Assembly (NCBI GenBank): GCA_963969595.1
Contig: OZ018413.1
Location: 4,182,711 to 4,246,710 of the forward strand
DNA length: 64,000 nucleotides
Source of the DNA: Neckera pumila
Lineage: Eukaryota; Streptophyta; Bryopsida; Hypnales; Neckeraceae
Reading direction: 5' to 3'
The position numbers and the translations under genes are program-made. The notes below the pieces were generated by a model, which saw only the letters and a list, made by a program, of their open reading frames with translations, had not been told where the DNA came from and made no database searches. The first letter of the stretch is position 1, and the number at the start of each line of letters is the position of its first letter. Shown here piece after piece: positions 26,279-37,433 of this stretch.

Positions 26279-27059
26279 AACCTGGTTTGTTTTAGCATAT
26301 TTTACACAATGATCTTGTTCTATGCTCATTCGTGTACTGGCAACAGAGTCTTCTATTCAGTTTCGTATCCCAGCAGGTTCTGCGTACTTGCTGGTGAAAG
26401 GGGATGAGTCTTTTGTTTCATGTTCTTCTATCTTTGCATTCAAGGGAAAATAACATTCTCAGCTGTTGAATCTCTAAAGCTAACTCCATTTTAGCTTCTA
26501 AGTAAGCGAAACAAATTGACTATACTTCATTCGTTTGGTGACTGAGTAGCTATTACTGCTACTTGGCCCATATTCCAATCTCAGATGAACTCACTCAGTG
26601 GTAATGAAAGATTTGTCCTTCATGAATTCTGGTTGGAAAGCCAATGAAGTAATAAGGTAGGAGGCTGTAAAACAGAGTAGGCATTAAAAATGGACCCTAT
26701 AAATGGTTATGAAATGGATATGAGTTGGTTCTGAAATTGACTAGTATAGTCATTGAATGAATCAAGGAAAAAGCATTATTAGTTACAAGAGCCAATCATT
26801 CTCTTTGCTTTCCCCATTTTTATTTTAATTTTCTTGAAACACATGGACAAGTTCCATTGATAGAGGAAAAAGTACACAAAACCAAAGGACCAAGTCCTCA
26901 GCGGAAATCTTTACATTTTCTAAAACATTTTCAAATCATTTTTTAACACTGAGCCAATACACCCAGCAAGGCAAGAAAAAGCAACCAGGGAGATGAACCA
27001 AGAAAGCAGGCGGAGCCTGCTATCACAGATCTAGAGAGCCCAAAAGGACCCTTGCCACC
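26279..27059. other. Intergenic DNA
   Basis: AT-rich sequence between the TTAA element and the LINE fragment. No gene or defined repeat was recognised. Confidence 0.3.
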
Positions 27060-27900
27060 TCAGTTAAAAGCACCCATCTTAGGTTGAGCCATCCTCCAGC
27101 TAATCAAAAGATGGGATCTCTTGCCCAAGAACTCTAATTGAAGCCAAATGTTGTCAAACCGACGAAGAAAAGTACCCTCCTTGTCAGGGTTTAATCCACA
27201 TAGCTTTGTGGTTTTGACCCATGCCACCCTTGCATGACCAAAGAATGCTTCCCAAAGAACCAATTCAAGTTTTTGGAGAGGCCAAGGATTGTTGTTGAAG
27301 CAGATGGCATTCCGATCCAGCCATGCAGTCCAAATCACCGAACCTCTTAACAGAGTCCACATTGTTGTGCTGCGCCTCAACCTTCTTGGCAGTTTAGATT
27401 CAAGGATACATTGTTGCCAAGTGAAAGAAGGCCAACATCCTGCAACCTATAGAATCTTAAGAGCATGGTATAGAATAGAGAGTGCAAAGTTCTACGCATG
27501 TCAAGTTTTTTTGCAATGGTGGAAGCACTGCAAGATAGTTTCAATAAGGCCAAAATGACAGCTTGTGTAGGTTGTAGAGATGGCAGGGTTGGCAATCTTC
27601 CACCAGCTATGAACCGCCACAACACAATGATAAACTGACCAAAGGAACCCCGCATCCTTTTGGGGCCGAGCTTTATGCCAAACCTTGTTCTATTTGGGCC
27701 GATATCCCATCACTAAGTCACTATGCCATTTCTCATGAATAGGCTTAATCAACTCCATCTGATTGGTCAATAAAGATCGGCCCAATTTTGCAGTATAATT
27801 GTAAAGAGGTCCAAAGAGGGGACTAGGAGAATCCCATAACCATCTGTTAGGGTCAAAGAACAGCTCAACCACAATACCAGCAACTGCATTTTTGTTTAGA
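27060..27900 (-). pseudogene. Decayed LINE reverse-transcriptase 3' fragment (zf-RVT-like)
   Basis: Three minus-strand open pieces in different frames read in order from 27872 down to 27060. They contain RWLWDSPSPLFGPLYNYT and KLGRSLLTNQME, then a middle part with LWRFIAGGRLPTLPSL, then WTAWLDRNAICFNNNPWP and LVLWEAFFGHARVAW. The W.(x)WLDRN..F pattern near the end is like the C-terminal zinc-binding region after plant LINE reverse transcriptases. Frame changes and the lack of the RT core make it a broken fragment. The family call is tentative; an old host-gene fragment cannot be excluded. Confidence 0.4.
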
Positions 27901-28219
27901 ACTGCAAGTGAACCGTATATGAAAGATCTAGACTCACAAATAGGGACCTACAACCCAACTCATTTGAAAATCCATCAGTAATTCAAAAATGCTTGGAAAA
28001 ATACAAAACTACTTGGATTAGATTCCTCATCACTTTCTCTTTGTCTGAAAAATGAGCTAAAAATATTCTCGTCCAAGGAGATATATGAAAACGGTAGACC
28101 AGCCAGTAGATGCTCCATTTCTGAGCCTCCTGCCTTATAGGCAAGCTGAAGTTTTTATCTATAATATGCCTGTACTCTGTAAATGTTGGAATTAAGGTAT
28201 CCCATTGAAATTTGATTAA

Positions 28220-29153
28220 CCTCTAAAGGTTTTTGACTATGTTTTCACCAAAATCGCTCCAAAATTGCCATTTCTAATACAAGTACCAAATTATAGAAAA
28301 AAACATTTTTGAACACATATAACCAAAGGATCTTGTAGTACACTGGTTTAAAAAGATGTGGAAAAGATTTCAGAACTTTCCACCATGTAGATTGCAAGAT
28401 AATAGCGTTTGAATTGACAGAAATCCTTTTTTAATCACTGCAAAAATCCGGGCAACTGCCCTTCATAAGGTCACATTTGTATCAAAAAATGTCCAAAGTG
28501 GTGGTTACTCTTTGGATTCATTCTTCAAGGCAAGTTGTCTACATGCTTGAAAGTTTTCAAATCATTTGGAGTTGTACAACATATAGGAAAAATATAGTAA
28601 GTAGGAAGAGGTAGAGAATGACTCAAAGTATTAAATTGTCAAGCATTTAATTATGGAATTGGAAAATGCCAATCCTAGCGGTTGTAATGTTGTAATAATC
28701 AATATACACCCAATGTTTTTTGTTTTACTCAAAGATATTGAAAATTGAGTTAGAGAAAGGACTTCAAAGTTTATTTTAGAGTAGAGATTCCATAACTAGC
28801 TTCCAATTAAGAATCCTCATAACTTTTGACTCGTTAATCCAAATGGAATGACTCAAAGCTTTCCAAGTATATATAAATCTATAAAGCCAATTTCAAATTT
28901 TAATTTTTCAAAAAAGTGTTTTTAAGAGAATTTTTTTAAGCTGCTCGGGCTGCCCGCCGAACGCGGAAAATTACATATCATGGAATTATTTTTTACCCAT
29001 AAAGTCAAAAGTTATTGAAATTGTTGGGCCTTGAAGCTACTTCTCGGGCACATCTTGTGCAAAAATTTCAAAGAAACAAGTTAAAATTTCCAATTGTAGT
29101 GAGCTGCCCAAAATTGCTACATTGCCAAAAAATGTTGTTTGGTCCTTTAGGGG
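28220..29153. mobile_element. TTAA/CCCCT-family element, copy 3 (subfamily A3)
   Basis: TTAA (28216-28219) then CCTCTAAAGG on the left; CCTTTAGGGG then TTAA (29154-29157) on the right. It is 934 bp. Subterminal blocks AAATTGCCATTTCTAATAC (left) and GCTGCCCAAAATTGCTA (right) recur at 39664-40591. It is non-coding. Confidence 0.75.
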
Positions 29154-29275
29154 TTAACCAAAAGTCTATTTAACTCTTACTTAAGGTAGTTGAAGCACCA
29201 TGGGACAATGGTAGCCATAAGACCAAAGGGTGAAATCAATAGTAGGTTTACAATGACAATGAGCTGAGGAAGCTA

Positions 29276-29547
29276 AGGTGGGTACACCCAAAACCGCCAC
29301 AAATTGGTACTGTGCCTACTTACTATTACTAGGCTGGTCAGATTTTCCTATTGTCTTGTTGATAAGTGAAAGGAGGTTCCAACGCATCAAAGAACGTAGC
29401 ATGTGGATACTGTATGCAAAAGTTATTAAAGAACAAAGTTGAATTCTAAAAGCGTTTCTTGCACATAGGTACAGAACTGATTTTGGAAATGTACAGAAGG
29501 TATAGATGGCGGTTTAAGGTCAGTGGCGCATTTAGGTGTACCCACCT
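29276..29547. mobile_element. MITE with AGGTGGGTACACC termini
   Basis: TA (29274-29275) then AGGTGGGTACACCCAAA on the left; the inverse TTTAGGTGTACCCACCT then TA (29548-29549) on the right. Homology between the arms goes on into CGCCAC. The element is 272 bp and non-coding. Confidence 0.75.
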
Positions 29548-29549
29548 TA

Positions 29550-30144
29550 GTCCCCACAACTTCTATACTATGCAGGAAGACATCTAGATAGTATTATATT
29601 TTAGCTTAGTGGATGAAAGAGAATACACTTAAGCAGATTGTTGAGTATCTCTTTTACGTGGTTGGGTTGCAACTACATTCTCAATTTGTCTCTAGCAGTA
29701 ATTCAATTGGAAGCCAACCACTGTATAGAGGTGGTTACTATGTTCTGGTTGTGAGTTACTGACTTGAATGTGAGGAATGGTCTGACAATTTTTCAATTCC
29801 GGTTATCCTTGTCGTGGTTGCAATGTATCTTACTTCTCATTTTTATGCAATTGAACATCCCAGATTGAAACCCACATGATTTAGTAATTTGGACAGGTTC
29901 TCATCTGCTTTGGTTTGAGATGGGCATCAATTTTCTCATTTGAACAGTAGTCTCCGGCTTGATCTTTGTACAAGTTAACTGTTACTTATGTGCACTTTGT
30001 ATCATAGTTCTCAAATTCAGAGACAGTGGCAGCTAATACAATGACAATGGATGTGTGCAGGTTAGCGGTGGGAAGCAATGGAAAGATGTTTTGGACTATA
30101 AAGAGAAGCTTGGATATCTTGTTCACGGAAGTCCTCTATTGTAA
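29550..30144. other. Intergenic DNA
   Basis: No gene, repeat border or RNA was recognised in this AT-rich stretch. Confidence 0.3.
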
Positions 30145-30148
30145 TTAA

Positions 30149-30914
30149 CCCCTAAAGTCCCAAGGCCATTTTTCTGTCAAAAACCACTCAAAACTGCCAT
30201 TTTGTCTGCATTCACTCAAGAATACAAAAAAAAACATTTTTTTAGAATCAAACCATTGGATCTTGTACTTCACTTGTCAATGATCATGTGGTAAAAATTT
30301 CATGAAGTTTGACCATATAGATTGGAAGATATTAGCATTCAAAGTTGAAAAAGAAAGTTTTTTTGAACATTGACTTGCAATTTTAGATGACTTTGACCAC
30401 CATTTGTGGAAATTTTTTGCGCTAGAGATTTTGAATTTAAAATTTTGTATGTTGAAGATGTAAGTTGAAAGTCTACAAAAAAAAATTCAAAAAAAATACA
30501 CTTGATTTTCAGTCCCTGAAAATTTGATAAACAGAAATAAGTCCAAGATTGAAATCAAAACTAATTTGTTAATAGCTCTTAGATGGGATTGAAATACAAT
30601 AATCCCAATGGTGAGATTGTTTTAGCAAGCAAACACAACATTCTCAAAAAATATAAAGTTTTAGAGAAAAAAAAGTTAAAATTTATTTTGACTTTTTGCA
30701 AAAAATTCTGTGCTACCCGCCGAGTTTAGTTTGAGGCTTTTTGTGGTATAACTTTTGCTCCCGGGCACCAATTGAAATAAAAATTGTATTCCCACAAAGC
30801 TAATCAGTTTTCTATCTTATAGAAAAGTTTCAAAAAGTTTTACTAAAAATTGAGCTCGTAGATACCTGCCCAAAATCTGATTTGTTCCCCGAGACCCCAA
30901 TGGGACTTTAGATG
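30149..30914. mobile_element. TTAA/CCCCT-family element, copy 4 (subfamily A4)
   Basis: TTAA (30145-30148) then CCCCTAAAGTCCCAAGG on the left; GGGACTTTAGATG then TTAA (30915-30918) on the right, where GGGG has decayed to GATG. It is 766 bp. The interior matches, in reverse orientation, the elements at 50066-50979 and 60600-61517. Confidence 0.7.
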
Positions 30915-30978
30915 TTAATCTACATCCCATACAAGTTCACTACACAAAAATAGTGCAATTAGGTTGCATTGTCAATTA

Positions 30979-31160
30979 GGTTGCCTTACTTCATGGATCA
31001 ATGCTTGTCTACATGGAGGCGCATACAACTCTCTCAACCAAGTCTTGAATTGTTGCTCTAATCTGTGCCATACACATGGCTCTAGATTGAATGCATCATT
31101 ATATAGTAGTAGTGAATATGTATATAGTGTAGGTTGTCAAGAAAGGAGTGTGGGGCAACC
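30979..31160. mobile_element. Possible short MITE with GGTTGCC termini
   Basis: AATTA GGTTGCCTTAC at the left mirrors GTGTGGGGCAACC TAATT at the right. The inverted repeat is short (about 7 bp plus flanking A/T) and the 182-bp interior shows no coding. Low confidence. Confidence 0.3.
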
Positions 31161-31351
31161 TAATTTCACTATTTTGTATAAGTACTCTCCAAGTCAATTG
31201 TCTTGTAGCGTAGCTATGCAATTGATTTTTCTACAGTGGGATCTCACAATGAGCAATAGCATCTACATAGAAGTAAAACCATACCTACCCACAAAACCAG
31301 TAGTAAAACCAGTAGCATCTACGGAGTCTTTCAAAACCATACCTACCTACA

Positions 31352-31700
31352 AACTGAAAATCCTCATAACTTTTGACTCATAAATCCAAATTGAATGATT
31401 CAAAGCTTCACACTTCTAGATAAATCTAAAGAACCAATTTCAGATTTTTGCTTTTTTTTCAAGTCATTTTTAAAGAAGTTTTTTGAGCTGCCCGGGCTGC
31501 CCGCCGACCACTGAAAATCACATATCATGCAATAACTTTTTAACCGTATAGTCAAAAGCTATGAAAATTGTTGGGCCTTAAAGCTACTCCTCGGGCACAT
31601 GTTGTGTAAAATTTTCAAAGAAAAAAAATAAAAGCGCCATTTGTAGTGAGCTGCCCAAAATTGCTAGGTTGCCAAAAAACGGTGTTTCGTCCTTTAGGGG
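31352..31700. mobile_element. Truncated TTAA/CCCCT element (right half of A3)
   Basis: From about 31352 the sequence follows the right half of the 28220-29153 element, including GCTGCCCGGGCTGCCCGCCG and GTTGGGCCTTAAAGCTACT-like blocks. It ends CCTTTAGGGG then TTAA (31701-31704). The left half is missing. Confidence 0.65.
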
Positions 31701-31704
31701 TTAA

Positions 31705-32179
31705 TGGAACCAAGGTCTTTCAATGGAGAAAATTTGGAAGCGACATTGGCTGTCACTCTCTTTGCTGCCATTTTGCAACTAAAACTGAATGTATAATTTT
31801 ACATTTATTTTCCAGGGGTGAAGGCATATGTGCACTACAAGCAACGATTTTTGGGGAATGAATCTGAATTTATTGTGAATTTCTTAAGAAAAATGTGAAG
31901 GAAAGGCATATCTAATACAAAGTGTCTTTAAACAAATCTGAAATTTTCATAGCCCGCAGCTGCATTGCAGTTTTTACCTGTGGTAGGGTGTGGTGTGGTA
32001 GGGGTTCTCATGCAAGTGCATTGGGATGCGTGAAATTGTTGCTCGACGCCCTAGAAATTCCGGCCTGTCCAAGCAGATGGCAGGACAGGAATGCATGCGC
32101 GAGCTCTAGACCCACGCACATGAGGCTCACAAACTCCTCACGATACAGGGCTCGTAAACAAAGTGACATCTAACCCTCA
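31705..32179. other. Repetitive intergenic DNA
   Basis: A block at about 31765-31820 resembles 24890-24960. Part of 32030-32165 is GC-richer, without a recognised gene. Confidence 0.3.
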
Positions 32180-32350
32180 CATAACCGGTTGTTGAGTTTT
32201 CAACACTCACGTGGCACCGTCCCATTGGCAACCCATCACCATTGCCATTACAAGGTGCAACTCATAACCTTCTCTCCTCTCAACTTGCTTCCTCCACCCT
32301 TGGATCACGGAGATCAAAGGTTGTGATCGAAAAGTGAACAACCGGTTATG
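32180..32350. repeat. Inverted repeat with CATAACCGGTTGTT arms
   Basis: CATAACCGGTTGTT starts at 32180 and its inverse AACAACCGGTTATG ends at 32350. About 140 bp lies between, with no open frame. A small MITE or a hairpin; flanking duplications were not clear. Confidence 0.5.
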
Positions 32351-33064
32351 TCCGATAACCTACTCGCCGCTACCGCGGCTCGTCGGTTATCTAATACGTA
32401 ATTCTTACTACAAAATGTTATCCCCCATAGTGACCCAAGTGACCATTTTCTAGTTGCTGCCTCTTTGTTTTGAGCTTCTTGAAGTTTTTTCTCAATAAAA
32501 ATTATTTCCATAAAAAAGGACTATATTTCATCAAATTCCGAGTTAAACTCCACCTTATGGAATTTTTCTAAGTTGACTGGTGTAAAGTAGTTCACAGCTA
32601 ATTTTGGGGGTTCAATCCGGACATGGATTGAAAAGCCAACCCACTAATTGGACTAAAAAGCCAATCAACAAATCTGATTGTTGCCCACCTCAAAAAGGGC
32701 ATATCCAAAGAGCTCAAGGAGAAAACAAGACAAGTGTGCCCATTCTTGATTTTCTTACAAACACTACTCTTGTTTCAATGACCACTATGCATTGCAAGCT
32801 CCACCAAAAATTGCCAAACGACCAAAATGTTGTAAAATTTTAGATGAGCATTCTCAACTCTCTTGTCTTTTGCTCACCACAAAATGGTCATCATTTCAAA
32901 ATCTTCTCACTAAGATATGCTCCTTCAAAGTGCACTCTGTGTTTTTCCAAGCATTGATCCAAATAAAACTTCAAAATTATTTATCTACTAAATTATGTAG
33001 TCAAATAATTTGAAATTTCTTGAAGTGCTTGCTCTCAATGTGAACTAAAAAATGGTTAAAATAA

Positions 33065-33462
33065 GATGCTCTAAAAGCGACCATTTAAGGGCTGGTCTGC
33101 CTTTTTTGTAGGTTTGCATGAATATAAAAAATTTTCACTTATTCTTCAAAGAAAGAAAAAAGGATGAAGAACGTAACACAAGTGGTTTCATATTTTTTGA
33201 AGTATTTTTTAATTAGTTATGAGTTTCCTAAGATTTCTGTTGTAGGTACCTATTTGTGACCCTAGGTCTCCCAAAATTTGTCTGCGTACAATTTCTAAAG
33301 TGATTTGAGCAAAGCAAGGTCAATGATTGGCTCTTGCAATAAAGAATACTTTTTGGGGGGGTTCAATCAATGACTAAAGTGATCCGTTTAAAGACCAACT
33401 CATATCTATTCAATACCATTTTGTAGGGTTGATTTGAAGAAGCCGGTCACTTTTAGAGCATC
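33065..33462. mobile_element. MITE nested in repeat C
   Basis: GATGCTCTAAAAGCGACC at the left mirrors GGTCACTTTTAGAGCATC at the right (17 of 18 paired). The other repeat-C copy lacks this 398-bp piece, so it is an insertion. The flanking duplication is not clear. Confidence 0.65.
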
Positions 33463-33546
33463 CTACCTTACATCCTATTTGACCTTAAAAAAATTGAGCA
33501 TGTAAATTGCTCAAGTTCTTCGTAGATTTGGCCCATTTTGAAAGTA

Positions 33547-33569
33547 CCCCCCCCCCCCCCCCCCCCCCC
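33547..33569 (+). repeat. Poly-C homopolymer, 23 nt
   Basis: An uninterrupted run of 23 C. Such runs often vary in length between individuals and are prone to assembly error; the opposite strand is a G-run able to form a quadruplex. Confidence 0.95.
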
Positions 33570-34200
33570 AATTGGTCATGAAGGATCAACGTATGTAGTG
33601 ATTTTTACCCCCAAGGAAAAAGGGAGGGTGGTGTAGAAATTTTGTAGAATATTTCTTTTGAACATTACATTTTCATTAAAAGGAAATGGTGCATATTTTG
33701 TTTTTTGTATTTCTAGGGAAAAATATATGTGTTTTTCAAGGTCTCATTGGTGGCACTAATGATAAAGGGTGGTGATTTTCACTAGAGGTGGATGTGGGAG
33801 AGAAGGGGAGCCATTCATCCTTGTTTGCATGCATTGGTTTTCCTAGAAGTCTCAAGGACCGTGGACAAAGGGAGAGGGGAAATTAGCGTAGCTATGGGTC
33901 ATAGTTATTTTTTGCTATGAAAGGATTTGTGCTTGTAGAAGATGGTGTCATATATGTTTTTTGCTATTTGGATTTCCAAAAAACATTCCTCCATTCACAA
34001 AAAAGTTCAAAAATTGGCTAGTGTATTGCCAATTGTTTATACCTCTTTGTATTGCATGGTGATTTAGAGGGAGTTAGAACTTGAATTTGCTTCCAAAATT
34101 GTGCATAATGTACTTAAGAGGATATGCAATTGAATGGTGAATAGACTCAATCTTGTGTAGAGGAAATTTTTTTCTCTAAGAGGGTCCAAAGTCTATTGTC
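33570..34200. other. Intergenic DNA
   Basis: AT-rich sequence without a recognised gene or element border. Confidence 0.3.
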
Positions 34201-34420
34201 CTTGTCGTGCAATGATGAAAAAAGTTTTTTTTCAAATTTTGAATGTTATAATCTTTCAATCTGTGCGGTGAAATGAGCTGAAATTTTTTCCACACATTGA
34301 TAAACCACGTTACTATAGTTTTTTATGTTTAAAGTTTTCATTTTCGTTTTTGATTAACATACCCAAAAAACACAGTTTTTGACAACATCTCCTTGAAAAA
34401 ATCCTCCAGTCCTTTAAGAG
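34201..34420. mobile_element. Truncated TTAA/CCCCT element (end fragment)
   Basis: The block contains the internal signature ATAATCTTTCAATCTGTGCG and ends CAGTCCTTTAAGAG followed by TTAA (34421-34424), a degraded form of the family's right end. The left end was not found. Confidence 0.45.
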
Positions 34421-34424
34421 TTAA

Positions 34425-36194
34425 GTGGACAAATCTATGTAAGAGCACCGACCAAAGGATTATGAATGGATTTTTGATGCACTTGAGAAATAAAATCTCA
34501 ATGGGTAACTGCGAATTAACATAGGAGTATCCATTGTTGTCATCTACATTGCTTGAGTTGATCTCTCCAACAAATGTCTCTGTAATGTGGTGATGAGTGT
34601 GAGATGGAACTCCTACTTTGACAATAACTAAAAGATAGTGGGATTTGGCTTCAATCTCCTATTCTAGCATGTAGGAATGGTGACTGCATTATTTGGACCA
34701 AGAATCCTCCATCTAGCTCCTTCTTGTAGTTTTTGGTCTTGTCTTTCTGATGTCTTTGCTCATTTCTCTTCATTGTCCAGCCTTTGGCTTGGCTATTTTG
34801 TATAGGGTTTTATTTAATGCAATGGTTCTTCCATTTGTTCAAAAAATAAAAGACCATGGTGAGGGAGTACTTGGGAGCTAGCTAGGAAGTGACAGACAAG
34901 TGTTGGTACATTGCTTCTTTTTTGAAAATAGAATTAAATGATAGACTTTTGATCTCTTATTATACCTCAAGTGAATAATTAGCTGGCGGTATACAAAGGC
35001 CCTAAAAGTTTGCTCCATACTGCAATGATCATTTGATTTCAAAAAATCCACTTTTAAAACTTATTCAAATTAGGTACCAATACCTTAATTCTGTTATCAA
35101 TTGTTCCAGTGTACACCATAATCTATATTTTAGTTACTTCTAATAATGGATATTTATATGGTTCATTGCAATGCCGGCACATGAGCCCTGAATCCTTTAC
35201 GACTTCTCAAAAGACTTCTATGCAACAGAACTACAACTTCTTCATTACAAAAAATCTGGACCCTATAGAGGGCCGTTACGGTTTTGGTGATTGTGCAATT
35301 ACACGAGATTTTTTTTCTTTTTTCTTTTTATTAATTTACAAAAAAATATTTCTTAATCAAAAATCTGATGGGGCATGCATGCTGCCTGCTCACCTTATAG
35401 ATTCCCTAACTTCTTTTTTGGGCTATTGTTGGATACACCTACCCAGAGGTGATTGAATTTTTTTTAATCATAGGATTCTTATCCTGAGTCTTTCAGTTCC
35501 AAATTGAGTTGTAAGGTAGAAACACCCATTAGCTTCCCTACTCCCATTCTTGTACCTTAGATTGTCACTAAATTTGTCGCTAGAGTTCTCATTAATGTAT
35601 CCTTGAAATGCTTGGCTCTGATATGCGCATTTGAAGGATACATACCTAACTCTCATTTGTTGACTACAAATTTTTGTTGATTTCAGTTTTGGATCCATCT
35701 ATGTGACCATTTCAGTGGCATTAGAGGGAATTTGGGGGTCTTGGAAGGCTGCAAGTTCCCCTACATTCCAAGTCTGAGGGACCGCAGCTACAGCAGGCTG
35801 ACATGGCACAATGATTGCCATGTCAACTTTTGAACAAAAAAAAAAAAAATTGCTTAAAATGATTATTTTTTATTTTTTATTTTGAATTTTTGAATTTTTT
35901 TTTTACATCCTCGTATCATCGTTCACTAAATCTTGCTAGATTGGGGAATGGGCCTGCAACGGCCCTCCAACGCCTCCAAATATTCTCTAATGTTCAGAAA
36001 GCCGTCTCTTTGAAAAATCATAGTTCTAAATTACATACCACACCCATCAAATCATTTTTTTTTTAATTCATAATTTTCACTTGTCAATACTAAAAAATAT
36101 TAGTCTTAGAAAAATTTGCTTCCTATTGTATTGAATTGCTTAATATTGACGGTTTTGGGTGCTTCCACCTTACTTGCAGAGAGTTCTTGGTTGG
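34425..36194. other. AT-rich intergenic DNA
   Basis: Open frames up to 115 residues occur (for example 35109-35456, +) but resemble no family and are low-complexity. No RNA gene was seen. Confidence 0.3.
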
Positions 36195-36197
36195 TAA

Positions 36198-36624
36198 GAG
36201 CATTCTCACCATGGATCCGTGGCACGTGGGCACGGCTGCAATGTCTCCCAACGGGCAAGTTTTCAACCCCAACCGTGACTCTTGCACACACAACTTCCAC
36301 AGAGGCCACTTCCAAAATGCAATTGTCCACGCAACAATAGCAAGACCTCTTGAGTGACGTAGGACCCCAAATTTGGGTGGCTCTTATTGTAGACCTTGTT
36401 TGCGTGGTTATTTTGAGAGCAATAGGGTCGCAGTAGCTGGTGCAAAAGTTGCACAAAGAGACATATGGTCTCAAATGTAGTGTGGAGGTTGGGTCATAAG
36501 TTTTCAAGTGCAAGGGATGCGAGGGATTGTGAGATTTGCCACCCACCCATGGGCCTTCACTACGCTAAGGTCCGTTCAATCTGCTATGGTGCATCAGATT
36601 GAGAGGGCACTGGTAGGAATGCTC
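36198..36624. mobile_element. Harbinger-type MITE with GAGCATTC termini
   Basis: TAA (36195-36197) then GAGCATTCTCACC on the left; GGTAGGAATGCTC then TAA (36625-36627) on the right. The TAA duplication and the GAGCAT- type terminus fit Tourist/PIF-Harbinger MITEs. It is 427 bp; the open frames inside (36106-36546, minus) are not conserved proteins. The termini differ from those of the complete Harbinger element at 42986-48805, so that element is not the obvious source. Confidence 0.65.
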
Positions 36625-36665
36625 TAAATGCAATTTTTTGTAGTGTTATGAATGTATTCTTCTAA

Positions 36666-37025
36666 ATGGAGCTAATAGTTCAACAAAGGAGTGTAGTTGA
36701 GATCATTGTAGTGACATCTATACTGCTATCAACCACCCTTGGTGTGCCCAGTGTTTATACTTTGATTTCATGCCAATTTACAACATTAGACAATTTAGCG
36801 GAGAAGATTCACAAAGATAAGATGATTGCAAAGGCTGCCCTGGAGATGAAACTATTTGTTGACTTCATTGAAGATAGCTATTCAACCATCCAACTTGCAA
36901 CAATAAGCTTAATGTACAATACAATGGGGTACAGCTCATTTACAAATTTACAAATTTTTCAATCAGTTTTCATTACAAAGTTCAACAACTTTAGGAAGCT
37001 CTATGGTCTAGCCGCGCATTACTAA
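36666..37025 (+). other. Unrecognised 119-residue open frame
   Basis: An open frame of 119 residues with a hydrophobic N-terminus (VEIIVVTSILLSTTL) and a mixed rest (AKAALEMKLFVDFIEDSYST). No family is recognised. It is longer than most chance frames in this AT-rich region and could be a fragment of an old gene or element. Confidence 0.15.
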
Positions 37026-37217
37026 TTACGGATGGGTTCCCAACTTGTAGGGCACTAATATTTCCAATCGAATAGAATTATTTTATGAACCACGTTTAGA
37101 GGCTAGTTATAATGACATGCACAATATGCGGGGTTGCAAGGAACAATTACTAAATGCCAAATGTTACGATATGTTTATTTTGAACATTGTAAGCTTGAGC
37201 AAAAAGTAGTCTCCTTA

Positions 37218-37433
37218 GTGAGTGGAATTGCAAGACTCTAGACATTGGAGACTAGTTCAAAACACTTTTTGCCTCTCGCAATTCATAGAAATTTTAGTTT
37301 TGCAAATAAAATTCTGAAAATTTTGCAATCTCATTTTCTATCTCCCTACTCTAGAAAAATCTCCATTGCAATCAATTGCTTACCATCTATGCCACAATTG
37401 CTTAAGTGATTAGGTATAGCTGGTTTGACCTTA
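37218..37433. mobile_element. Truncated copy of the AGGTCGGACC MITE
   Basis: The block follows the right half of the MITEs at 23373-23768 and 51881-52279, including TTTTGCAATCTCA and CTCACC/TTACCATCT(A/G)TGCC. It ends GCTGGTTTGACCT then TA. The left half is missing. Confidence 0.6.

Larger units (their letters stand above)
32530..33569 (+). repeat. Dispersed repeat C, copy 1, ending in a 23-C run
   Basis: From AGTTAAACTCCACCTT through GGCCCATTTTGAAAGTAC this matches the reverse complement of 38750-39240. It is interrupted by a MITE at 33065-33462. The outer end runs straight into 23 consecutive C (33547-33569), where the other copy has only a short CACCCC. No coding capacity was seen. Confidence 0.6.

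Noticed and set aside
30964..31383. 139-residue open frame as a gene
   Set aside because: It runs across a short inverted repeat into a truncated TTAA element and has no recognisable domain.
32600..32625. B-box-like GGTTCAATCC as a tRNA gene
   Set aside because: No acceptor stem, A box or cloverleaf could be drawn around it; it is part of repeat C.
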